Position numbers and translations under genes: made by a program
Notes under the pieces: model-generated
What the model was told of the DNA's origin: nothing
The model's database searches: none
What the model saw: only the letters and a program-made list of their open reading frames with translations
Source: Rhodospirillales bacterium
GTDB lineage: Bacteria; Pseudomonadota; Alphaproteobacteria; Rhodospirillales; Shumkoniaceae
Direction of reading: 5' to 3'
Length of the DNA: 36,102 nucleotides
NCBI GenBank assembly: GCA_014859895.1
Contig: JACZKS010000160.1
Location: forward strand, 1-36,102
In this document: positions 25,750-32,792 of the stretch, one piece after another
Layout of the letters: every line of letters starts with the position of its first letter
Position numbering within the stretch: the stretch's first letter is position 1

Positions 25750-26819
25750 CCATCACGGGAAAAGCTGCATCCGTCGAATTCCGCAACGTCACGAAGGCAT
25801 TCGGCACCGTCGTCGCGGTGAAGGACCTGACCTTTACCATCGAGGCCGGCGAACTGATCACCTTCCTCGGCCCCTCGGGCTGCGGCAAGACGACGACGCT
25901 GCGCATGATCGCCGGGCTGGAGTTGGCGAGCGCCGGGCAGATTCTCATCGGCAATACCGACGTGACGACGCTGCCGGCCACCGACCGCGACGTCGCCATG
26001 GTCTTCCAGTCCTATGCCCTGTTCCCGCACATGACGGTGATCGAGAACGTTGGCTACGGCCTGACGGTAAGCGGCGTCGCCAAGGCGGCGACGCGCGAGA
26101 AGGCGCTGGACGGGCTTCACCTGGTCGGCCTCGACGGTTTCGAGGAGCGCATGCCGAGCGAACTGTCGGGTGGCCAGCAGCAGAGGGTCGCGGTGGCCCG
26201 CGCCCTGGTGCTGGAACCCCAAGTGCTGCTGTTCGACGAGCCGCTTTCCAACCTCGACGCCAAGCTGCGCCGCCACATGCGCGAGGAAATCCGCGACCTC
26301 CAACGCAAGCTGGGATTGACCGCCGTCTACGTGACGCACGACCAGTCCGAGGCGTTGGCGGTGTCGGATCGCATCGTCGTCATGAGGAATGCCGCCATCG
26401 CCCAGGTCGGCACGCCCCATGACCTCTACGAGCGGCCCATCGACGCCTTCGTCGCCGACTTCATCGGCGACGCCAACATGGTGGAAGCCGAAGTCGTGCG
26501 TGTCGAAGGCGCCGAGGCGGTGCTCCGGATCGGTGGCATCGAAACCCGCCGGCCGCATCGGGGCGCAAAGCCCGGCCCGGCCCACGTGGCCATCCGGCCG
26601 GAGGCCATCCACCTGCTGGAAGGTTCGGCCAACGGTGGATTGGAAGGCAGCGTGCTGAAGGCCGTCTACCTGGGCAGCCACCTGGAATACACGGTGGAAT
26701 GCGGTTTGGGCGAGTTGTTCGTCATCGACCACAACCTCGATTCTCCTGTCCCGCAGGGCGCAACGGTGGCCATCCGCTTTACCGAGCGCGGCGTCAACTT
26801 GGTGCGCGACGCCGGCTGA
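25746..26819 (+). CDS. ABC transporter ATP-binding protein (AfuC/FbpC/PotA type)
   Basis: ATPase of 357 residues. Walker A is GPSGCGKTTT, the Q-loop region VFQSYALFPHMTV, the signature LSGGQQQRVAVARAL, Walker B LLFDEPLSNLD, and the switch is YVTHDQSEAL. A C-terminal TOBE domain (about 280-355, with VAIRPEAIHLL) is typical of the FbpC/PotA/MalK group. It completes the SBP-permease-ATPase operon. A separate gene follows after 116 bases. Confidence 0.94.
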   Translation: MTITGKAASVEFRNVTKAFGTVVAVKDLTFTIEAGELITFLGPSGCGKTTTLRMIAGLELASAGQILIGNTDVTTLPATDRDVAMVFQSYALFPHMTVIENVGYGLTVSGVAKAATREKALDGLHLVGLDGFEERMPSELSGGQQQRVAVARALVLEPQVLLFDEPLSNLDAKLRRHMREEIRDLQRKLGLTAVYVTHDQSEALAVSDRIVVMRNAAIAQVGTPHDLYERPIDAFVADFIGDANMVEAEVVRVEGAEAVLRIGGIETRRPHRGAKPGPAHVAIRPEAIHLLEGSANGGLEGSVLKAVYLGSHLEYTVECGLGELFVIDHNLDSPVPQGATVAIRFTERGVNLVRDAG

Positions 26820-26935
26820 TTGCTGCCGTCGGCGATGATCCTTTCGCAAGAATTGGCATATCCCTATGGACGCGGCAGCGAAAGTGCCTAAGTTTGGGCG
26901 ATCTTTTTGCCCATTCCGTCGGAGAACAACAACAA

Positions 26936-28090
26936 ATGCCCGTCACCAACCGCATCGCCGACTTCCACGAGGACATGATCGCCTGGCGCCGCGACCTCCA
27001 TGCCCATCCCGAAATCGCCTTCGAGGAGAAACGCACCTCGGATTTCGTTGCCGCCAAGCTGACCGAGTTCGGTATCGAAGTGCATCGGGGTCTGGGCAGG
27101 ACCGGGGTCGTCGGCACCCTTAGGAACGGCGACGGTCCGGCAATCGGCCTTCGGGCCGACATGGATGCGCTGCCGATGACGGAAACCAACGACATCCCCC
27201 ACAGGTCGACGGTTCCGGGCAAGATGCACGCCTGCGGCCACGACGGCCACACCGCCATGCTGTTGGGCGCCGCCCGTTACCTGGCCGAAACCAAGCGTTT
27301 CAAGGGGACCGTGCGGTTCATCTTCCAGCCGGCAGAGGAGGGCAAGGGAGGCGGCCGCGAAATGGTGAAGGACGGGCTGTTCGAGAAGTTGCCGGTCGAT
27401 ACCGTCTACGGCATGCACAACTGGCCGGGCATGAAGGTCGGCGCATTCGCCGTCAAACCGGGGCCGATGATGGGGGCTTCGGACGATTTCGATCTGTTGA
27501 TCACAGGCCGGGGCGGGCACGGCGCGATGCCGCACCTCTGCATCGATCCGGTGGCGGTCGGCGCCGAGATCGTGGGCGCGTTCCAGAAGATCGTCAGCCG
27601 CACCACCCATCCGGTCGACTCGGTGGTCATTTCCGTCACCAACTTTCATGCCGGGGAAGCCTACGGCGTCATTCCCGAAGCGGCGCTGCTACGCGGCACC
27701 GTGCGCACCTTCCGTACCGAGGTGCAGGACGCCACCGAGGCGGCCATAAGGCGCATCGCCGACGGCATCTCGGCGGCGCATGGCGCCACCGCCGAGTTCA
27801 CGTATGTCCGTCGCTACCCGGCGACCGTCAACCACGAAGCGGAGGCGGCGATCGCCGCCGGCGTGGCCAGCACCGTGGTCGGGGAGGACAACGTCGATCG
27901 CAACCCGACGCCAACCATGGGAGCCGAGGACTTCTCGTTCATGCTGCTCCGGCGGCCGGGCTGCTACGTCTGGGCAGGCTGCGGCGAAAAGACGCCGAAC
28001 CTGCACAGCGCCTCCTACGACTTCAACGACGACCTGCTGCCGATCGGCGCCAGCTATTGGGCGCAACTGGCCGAAACCGTGCTGAAGTAG
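26936..28090 (+). CDS. M20D-family amidohydrolase (hippurate hydrolase/N-acyl-amino-acid deacylase type)
   Basis: Metal-dependent enzyme that hydrolyses an N-acyl or amide bond. It has 384 residues from the ATG at 26936, with CGGAGAA upstream. The family motifs are present: HAHPEIAFEE (22-31), RADMDALP (73-80), MHACGHDGH with C100/H102/H105, QPAEEGKGGG with E134-E135, and the YGMHNWPG histidine. The lid domain spans about 185-300. It follows the AfuABC-type operon but after a 116-base gap, so it may have its own promoter. The exact substrate is unknown. Confidence 0.92.
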   Translation: MPVTNRIADFHEDMIAWRRDLHAHPEIAFEEKRTSDFVAAKLTEFGIEVHRGLGRTGVVGTLRNGDGPAIGLRADMDALPMTETNDIPHRSTVPGKMHACGHDGHTAMLLGAARYLAETKRFKGTVRFIFQPAEEGKGGGREMVKDGLFEKLPVDTVYGMHNWPGMKVGAFAVKPGPMMGASDDFDLLITGRGGHGAMPHLCIDPVAVGAEIVGAFQKIVSRTTHPVDSVVISVTNFHAGEAYGVIPEAALLRGTVRTFRTEVQDATEAAIRRIADGISAAHGATAEFTYVRRYPATVNHEAEAAIAAGVASTVVGEDNVDRNPTPTMGAEDFSFMLLRRPGCYVWAGCGEKTPNLHSASYDFNDDLLPIGASYWAQLAETVLK

Positions 28091-28121
28091 CGAAAGCAGC
28101 CTAGGGCGCCACCCGGAAGGA

Positions 28122-28209
28122 AATTTCGGGGACGCCATATTTAATTCACCTTTACTCACCTTGTTGCGTTGGTGAACATGCGTGAATTAAATATGGTGTC
28201 CCCGAAATT
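28122..28209. repeat. 88-bp inverted repeat, RAYT/REP-associated type, no transposase
   Basis: Two 28-base arms (28122-28149 and 28182-28209) are reverse complements with a single mismatch. A smaller nested hairpin (TCACC 28156-28160, GGTGA 28171-28175) sits in the centre. The arm reads TTCGGGGAC(G/A)CCATATTTAATT. Similar sequences are often found next to Y1 REP-associated transposase genes, from memory. No transposase is in the window, so this may be a stranded non-autonomous copy. It lies between the convergent M20 and MBL genes and could also act as a terminator. Confidence 0.75.
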
Positions 28210-28226
28210 AGTTAGGCTGGCCGCGG

Positions 28227-28976
28227 CTAAGCCGCCATCCGGAAGCTGAAGGTGGTGCCGGCGTCGAAGCCGACCAGGCCGTCACCCCAGGTGCGCCGGA
28301 AGACTTCGGTGTGCTTCTCTCCGGTGCAGTGTGACGGTCCCATGCGGCGTACGCCCAATTCCTTGAGGCCGCCAATCACCCGCTCGACAACGTCCGTCTC
28401 GGCGTCCTTGAGATGGAAGCCGCCCAGCACGACGTCGATGGCGCCGGGCACGATCTCGTTGGCCCGCCTGACGATGTCGACGACATCGGGATGGGCGCAG
28501 CCGGTCAGCACCACGGCGCCGGCCTCACCCTTGAAGACCAGGGCCTGCTCGCGGCGATCGACCGGCAGGTGCTCGCCGCCCATCTCGCCGGTGGAGTGGA
28601 GACCCTGAACGATTTCGACCGGCCCGTCGACCACCGTGACCTTGGCCCCGAGCAGGGCGGCGTGCTCGCGAAACAGCGCGGAGACAGCGCGAGGAATGAA
28701 TGCGTCGATGCCGGGGCGTGCCCGGTGCAGGAAGGCGAACAGGCCGCCCGAATGGTCCCAGTGCGCGTGCGACAGGGCCACCACGTCCACCGCCTTCGGG
28801 TCCTTGCCCAGCACCTTCATGTTGTCGAGCAGGATGACGCCGTCGCCGCCGGTATCGAACAGGATGGTTTTCCCCAGCCCCTCGATCAGGCAGGACATGC
28901 CGTGGGCCGCCCGCAATTTGGGATCGCGGGTATTGTTGTTGAACAGCACGGTGATGGTTACGTCGCGGGACGGCAT
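28227..28976 (-). CDS. MBL-fold metallo-hydrolase (COG1237-like)
   Basis: Metallo-beta-lactamase-fold protein, 249 residues from the ATG at 28976 (AGGAGGAACGC upstream). The metal ligands are visible: SHAHWDHSGG with H70, H72, D74 and H75, then GCAHP with H162 and GGFHL with H188. SHCTG (H216, C217) lies near the end. The sequence resembles the COG1237 group, which includes a methanopterin-pathway dihydropterin phosphate synthase; the reaction in bacteria is unclear. It lies 60 bases downstream of a radical SAM gene on the same strand and is probably co-transcribed with it. Confidence 0.87.
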   Translation of the reverse strand: MPSRDVTITVLFNNNTRDPKLRAAHGMSCLIEGLGKTILFDTGGDGVILLDNMKVLGKDPKAVDVVALSHAHWDHSGGLFAFLHRARPGIDAFIPRAVSALFREHAALLGAKVTVVDGPVEIVQGLHSTGEMGGEHLPVDRREQALVFKGEAGAVVLTGCAHPDVVDIVRRANEIVPGAIDVVLGGFHLKDAETDVVERVIGGLKELGVRRMGPSHCTGEKHTEVFRRTWGDGLVGFDAGTTFSFRMAA

Positions 28977-29036
28977 GCGTTCCTCCTCTTGAGGCATCTT
29001 GTTGCGGCGCCGGATCTTCGTCCGGCCACCGGGGGG

Positions 29037-29969
29037 TTACAGGTTCTCGCAGAAAAAATAGCGGATGTCCTGGCGGACTTTCGAATGGACTAGCCCGTCG
29101 TTCAGCAGGACTTCCAGGTGCTTCAGCGTTTCGTTGCGATTGACGCCGCTTAAGTGCGCCAGGTCGTCCAGCGTCTTCGGTCCACCCTGCAAGAGGTCGA
29201 GGACGCGCGACCGGCCCGCCAAAAACTCGTGCTCCTCCATGGTGCCGGTAAAGCCGCAAACCACCTCGGCCCTGGGGCCGAACAGCGAGGCCAGCTCGGT
29301 CAGTCGCTGGCGCGTCGGTGCCTTGGCCCACTCTTCGGTCGGTGGCCGCGACACTGTATTGATCTGCACCTTGTCGGCGCGTACCCGGGCGGCGTGAAAA
29401 GCGATCTTGCGCGCTTCCTCCTCGGCCGCCGTCAGGCCATCGAGCAGGAAGATCTCCAGCCACAGACGGCCGGGAAAGGCGTGCGAGAAGGCGGCCAGGC
29501 CATCGACCATGACGGTGAAATCGACGGCGGGATGAGGCCGGTTGACCAGCGAGAACATGGCGGCGTCGCCGGCGTCCAGCGATGGGATGACCAGATCGGC
29601 CGCCATCAACTCGTCTCGTACCTGAGGGTCGCCCAGCAGGGAACTGTTGGTCAGCACCGCCACCGGAATGTCGGTCAGCGTCTTGATCGTGCGCAGGATG
29701 TCGCCACAATCCGAATGCAAGGTCGGCTCACCGGACCCGGAAAGGGTGATGTAATCGGCCGAGACACCCGCCGCCAGACGTTCTTCCACCTCCATCAGAA
29801 TGTCGGTCATCGGCACGTACTCTCGCCGCTCGACCGTCTTGAAGGTGGTTCGTCCCAACTGGCAATAGATGCAGTCGTAGCTGCAGGCCTTGGTGGGAAC
29901 CAGATCGACGCCGAGAGACCGCCCCAGCCGCCGCGAGGGGACCGGCCCGAACACGTTGCGGATCCGCAT
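29037..29969 (-). CDS. Radical SAM protein with C-terminal winged-helix-like domain (COG0731-like)
   Basis: 310 residues from the ATG at 29969; a GTG 12 bases earlier is possible. The [4Fe-4S] cluster motif CxxxCxxC is at C29, C33 and C36 (CSYDCIYC). SGSGEPTLH is the GGE-like SAM-binding region. After the barrel (to about 230) come about 75 residues that look like a winged helix (RVLDLLQGGPKTLDDLAHLS; RNETLKHLEVLLNDGLV). COG0731 was first linked to wyosine tRNA modification in archaea, but bacterial members lack a clear role. Its partner is the MBL gene downstream. Confidence 0.85.
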   Translation of the reverse strand: MRIRNVFGPVPSRRLGRSLGVDLVPTKACSYDCIYCQLGRTTFKTVERREYVPMTDILMEVEERLAAGVSADYITLSGSGEPTLHSDCGDILRTIKTLTDIPVAVLTNSSLLGDPQVRDELMAADLVIPSLDAGDAAMFSLVNRPHPAVDFTVMVDGLAAFSHAFPGRLWLEIFLLDGLTAAEEEARKIAFHAARVRADKVQINTVSRPPTEEWAKAPTRQRLTELASLFGPRAEVVCGFTGTMEEHEFLAGRSRVLDLLQGGPKTLDDLAHLSGVNRNETLKHLEVLLNDGLVHSKVRQDIRYFFCENL

Positions 29970-30314
29970 GGACGATCTCACCCTTTCTTATGCCGCCGAA
30001 GAATCGCGGCCGGTCCGATAGCCGCCCCCCCGAAGGTTAGGGCCGGATTACGATCCAGTCAAACGGCTTGCTGGATCTGCGGAACGCTTCAAATAATGGC
30101 TATAACACGCTGGAATCGTGCCGCTTTTGGCAAATGAGAATGCCTATCTGTCGCCGTTCCGGCCGTTGATCCCGACGCCAAAACGGGGTATACAACGCCG
30201 ACTCTAGTGCGTAGCCCATGGGCACACCGTCCGGGCGATCGCGTGGGGGCGGCAGGCGTCGCCCTGCGAAGCGGAAGTTCCAGTTGGCTGAACTAAAACC
30301 GAGGAGTTCAAGAA
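29970..30314. other. 345-bp divergent region, radical SAM gene / ferredoxin gene
   Basis: No gene is supported here. There is a 7-bp inverted repeat GATCCAG (30052-30058) / CTGGATC (30071-30077). AATGAGAAT at 30133-30141 resembles one half of a Fur box. GAGGAG at about 30301 serves the ferredoxin. A TGGCA...TGCC element near 30128 is one base off sigma-54 spacing. Confidence 0.45.
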
Positions 30315-30560
30315 ATGGCCCTGATGATCAACGACGACTGCACGAACTGCGACGCCTGCGTCGAATCGTGCCCCAATGAAGCGATCAGCGAAGGCGACAC
30401 CACCTACGTGATCGACCCTGCCAAGTGCACCGAGTGCGTCGGCGCCGAGGATGAGCCTCAGTGCGCGCTGGTTTGCCCGGTCGATGCTTGCGTTCCCGAT
30501 CCGAACCGCCAGGAATCGAAAGAAGTCCTGCAGGCTCGTTACGAGAAGCTGCACGCCTGA
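30315..30560 (+). CDS. 2[4Fe-4S] ferredoxin, Allochromatium (Alvin) type
   Basis: Small cytoplasmic electron carrier, 81 residues. Cluster one uses C9, C12, C15 and C19 (CTNCDACVESCP). Cluster two has C38, C41, an eight-residue insert, then C50 and C54 followed by C59. The insert between the second and third cysteine and the C-terminal helix (about 62-81) are marks of the Alvin/YfhL/FdxN type, whose clusters have low potentials. A clear terminator follows, so the gene is monocistronic. Its electron-accepting partner is not shown. The nearby radical SAM enzyme is one possible user. Confidence 0.95.
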   Translation: MALMINDDCTNCDACVESCPNEAISEGDTTYVIDPAKCTECVGAEDEPQCALVCPVDACVPDPNRQESKEVLQARYEKLHA

Positions 30561-30581
30561 TTGCCAAAGCTTTCGGGATTG

Positions 30582-30611
30582 AGCCCGGCGGGTTTCCGCC
30601 GGGCTTTTTTT
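30582..30611 (+). terminator. Rho-independent terminator of the ferredoxin gene
   Basis: AGCCCGGCGG (30582-30591) pairs perfectly over 10 bp with CCGCCGGGCT (30596-30605), with a four-base loop, followed by a run of seven T. This is the clearest terminator in the window. Confidence 0.92.
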
Positions 30612-30648
30612 GTGCGCGCGACCGATGTTGACCGCGCCGAGGGACGGC

Positions 30649-31002
30649 CTAGCGGACGAGCACGGCCTTGATGGCAGGGACGGAGCCGGCCTCGGTCGCA
30701 GTGGCCGACTCTGCGGGCCGGGCCACATCTTCCGTCGGGAGACGTTCGGCGCCTACGGCCATGAACAGCGACTCAGCCGCCAGCAGGGCATCGGCCCCTG
30801 CCTCCAGCATCGGCCCCCGCAAGAACCAGAAACCGCCGACCGCCATCACGCCGATAACGCCAATCGCGCCCGCCACCGACAGGGCGGCGCGCAGCCGCGC
30901 CCTCCACACGGCCCGCCGAATGACCCGCTGCGGACGCGGACAATGTCGGGAACGTCCTACAGGCAAAAAAGAGGGAAGGGGAAATTGACGGGCGCGCGAC
31001 AT
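30649..31002 (-). CDS. Small single-pass membrane protein, unknown function
   Basis: 117 residues from the ATG at 31002. The N-terminal 45 residues are strongly basic, followed by one membrane helix (about 50-70: SVAGAIGVIGVMAVGGFWFL) and an Ala/Glu-rich tail. The orientation would put the N-terminus in the cytoplasm. Codon positions look coding (GC-rich third bases) once past the first 20 codons. The frame continues upstream to 31077, but through AT-rich DNA that is probably the promoter. No family is recognised. Confidence 0.5.
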   Translation of the reverse strand: MSRARQFPLPSFLPVGRSRHCPRPQRVIRRAVWRARLRAALSVAGAIGVIGVMAVGGFWFLRGPMLEAGADALLAAESLFMAVGAERLPTEDVARPAESATATEAGSVPAIKAVLVR

Positions 31003-31045
31003 CGTATTTCTACAGATAAAGATCGAATATAAAAGAACGGTAAAA

Positions 31046-31077
31046 TAAAAACTATTCTCAATTATTGTAAAGGTCAA
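31046..31077 (-). promoter_or_regulatory. Candidate promoter with Fur-box-like sequence
   Basis: On the minus strand TTGACC (31072-31077) is followed 17 bases later by TAGTTT. Between and over it lies a GAGAATAGTTTTTATT stretch that agrees at 12 of 16 positions with the commonly quoted Fur-box half-plus-half pattern (by eye). The surrounding 31003-31160 is AT-rich. This is suggestive only. Confidence 0.3.
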
Positions 31078-31154
31078 CGCTTTTATTTACTCAAATTTGC
31101 TGTCAATTAAGTATAAATTTTCGATAAAATTTTATGCATTCCCATTATTCATGA

Positions 31155-31185
31155 AAGGAAAGCCGGCGCTTCGTCGGCGCCGGCT
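31155..31185 (-). terminator. Terminator of paaK
   Basis: AGCCGGCGC (31161-31169) pairs with GCGCCGGCT (31177-31185), a 9-bp stem and seven-base loop. Read on the minus strand it is followed by TTTCCTTT. It is just beyond the paaK stop. Confidence 0.7.
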
Positions 31186-31201
31186 CCCCATCCGTCCGTC
31201 C

Positions 31202-32524
31202 TCAGGCGACCTTCGGGCGCAAGTCGCGCACCCTGACCGCCTTGCCTTGCGAGCGAGGCACCTCGCCCGGCGTCAGCACCACAGCCCGGCAGGTGACGCC
31301 GACCATAGCCTTAACGTGGTTAGCGACCTTTTTGGCAATGGCCGGGTACTGGTCGACCGGCACGCCCAACTTGGCCTCCACCTCGACCGTCATGGTGTCC
31401 ATGGTCCCCTCGCGCTGGATGACCAGCTGATAATGGGGCTCGATGCTCGGCAGGCCGAGCAGGTGGGCCTCGACCTGCGAGGGATAGACGTTGACGCCGC
31501 GGATGATCAGCATGTCGTCGTTGCGGCCGGTGACGCGGAGGATGCGCGCGTGGGTGCGCCCGCAGACGCAGGGCTCGTCGGTGAGCCGCGTGATGTCGCG
31601 GGTACGATAGCGGATCATCGGCTGCGCCCATTTGGCGAGCGTGGTGATGACCAGCTCGCCCTGTTCGCCGTGAAGCACCGGGTCTCCGGTCTCGGGATCG
31701 ATCACCTCGAACAGGAAACAGTCCTCCCAGCCGTGCAGGCCTGCCCGGGCCTCGATGCACTCGGCGGCAACGCCGGGACCGATGATTTCCGACAGGCCGT
31801 AGATGTCGACCGCCTTGATCCCCAAGCGCTCGTCCAGTTCATGGCGCAGCTTCTCGCTCCACGGCTCGGCGCCAAAGACGCCGACCCGAAGGGGCCCCCC
31901 CTTGATGTCGACCCCAGTCTTCTCGGCGACTTCGGCGATGTGGAGTGCGTAGGAGGGTGTCGAGCACAGGACCTGAGCCTCGAAATCCTTCATCAGGACG
32001 ATTTGGCGTTCGGTGTTGCCGCCGGATACCGGGGTCACCGTGCAACCCAGCCGCTCTGCCCCGTAATGGGCGCCGAGGCCGCCGGTAAACAGGCCGTAGC
32101 CGTAGGCGTTATGAACGAAATCGCCGGGCCGGGCGCCCATGCAGGCGAGCGAGCGGGCCATCAGCTCCGACCACACGTCGAGGTCTTCGCGGGTATAGCC
32201 GACGACGGTGGGCTTGCCGGTGGTGCCGGAGGAGGCATGGACGCGAATGACCTGTTCGCGCGGCACCGCGAACATGCCGAACGGATAGTGGCCCCTGAGG
32301 TCGTCCTTGGTGGTGAAGGGAAAGCGCTGGATGTCGTCCAAGGTCTTAAGATCGTCCGGGCTTACCCCGGCGGCGTCGAAGCGCTGCCGGTAATGGGCCA
32401 CGTTGTCGTAGGCGTGGCGGACGATCCTCTTCAGCTTCCCCAATTGCAGGGCGGCCAACTGGGCGCGCGCCATGGTCTCGATTTCGGGCGAGAACATGAA
32501 CGTCTCGGTCGGTTTCGCGGTCAT
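31202..32524 (-). CDS. paaK: Phenylacetate-CoA ligase (AMP-forming)
   Basis: Activates phenylacetate or a related aryl acid to its CoA thioester through an acyl-adenylate. It has 440 residues, the standard PaaK length. The ATG at 32524 has CGAGGAAAC upstream; one at 32554 does not. The phosphate-binding loop is SSGTTGKPTV (98-107), the adenine region YGLSEIIGPG, the hinge RYRTRD, and the C-terminal lid begins near GRNDDMLIIRGVNVYPSQVE. The gene is divergent from a Liv-type operon with two binding proteins, which suggests uptake and activation of one aromatic acid. No paa epoxidase genes are in view. Confidence 0.93.
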   Translation of the reverse strand: MTAKPTETFMFSPEIETMARAQLAALQLGKLKRIVRHAYDNVAHYRQRFDAAGVSPDDLKTLDDIQRFPFTTKDDLRGHYPFGMFAVPREQVIRVHASSGTTGKPTVVGYTREDLDVWSELMARSLACMGARPGDFVHNAYGYGLFTGGLGAHYGAERLGCTVTPVSGGNTERQIVLMKDFEAQVLCSTPSYALHIAEVAEKTGVDIKGGPLRVGVFGAEPWSEKLRHELDERLGIKAVDIYGLSEIIGPGVAAECIEARAGLHGWEDCFLFEVIDPETGDPVLHGEQGELVITTLAKWAQPMIRYRTRDITRLTDEPCVCGRTHARILRVTGRNDDMLIIRGVNVYPSQVEAHLLGLPSIEPHYQLVIQREGTMDTMTVEVEAKLGVPVDQYPAIAKKVANHVKAMVGVTCRAVVLTPGEVPRSQGKAVRVRDLRPKVA

Positions 32525-32648
32525 CACGTTTCCTCGGTCAGGCAGGGCCAGCATGGTTGTTTCATTGTCCCGTCTGGGTTTGGCGGCTCACGATATTTCA
32601 ATCGGCGACGGCAGACCATAAGAGTTTTGCGGTTGCTTCATCGAGTGC

Positions 32649-32678
32649 GGTTGATCGAGATCTCCGAGTTCATCAACC
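32649..32678. promoter_or_regulatory. 30-bp dyad in the paaK/Liv divergent region
   Basis: GGTTGAT (32649-32655) and ATCAACC (32672-32678) are perfect 7-bp arms, with the 8-bp palindrome GAGATCTC (32657-32664) off-centre between them. The location between paaK and the divergent binding-protein gene makes it a good operator candidate. Which regulator would bind is not visible. Confidence 0.5.
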
Positions 32679-32687
32679 GGCGGCGGT

Positions 32688-32702
32688 ATTTCCCGTTTGA
32701 TT
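32688..32702 (+). repeat. Leader motif copy 1, ATTTCCCGTTTGATT
   Basis: This 15-bp sequence ends 90 bases before the ATG of the first binding protein. An identical copy ends 89 bases before the start of the second one. It is likely part of a duplicated promoter or regulator site. Confidence 0.6.
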
Positions 32703-32792
32703 TGTGTGGTTTTTATAGGCAGTCTGGACCCAATCGCGACGTTTGTTCGCCAAGGGTTGCCTAACCTGAAACCCACGAAAGGGGGAAATACG

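Noticed and set aside
30128-30145. Possible sigma-54 promoter (TGGCA...TGC) before the ferredoxin
   Set aside because: The spacing between GG and GC is one base too long for the -24/-12 rule.
30610-31032. Plus-strand open frame opposite the small membrane protein
   Set aside because: Arg/His/Pro-rich translation with no hydrophobic or domain pattern; the minus-strand frame has a clear membrane helix and better codon use.
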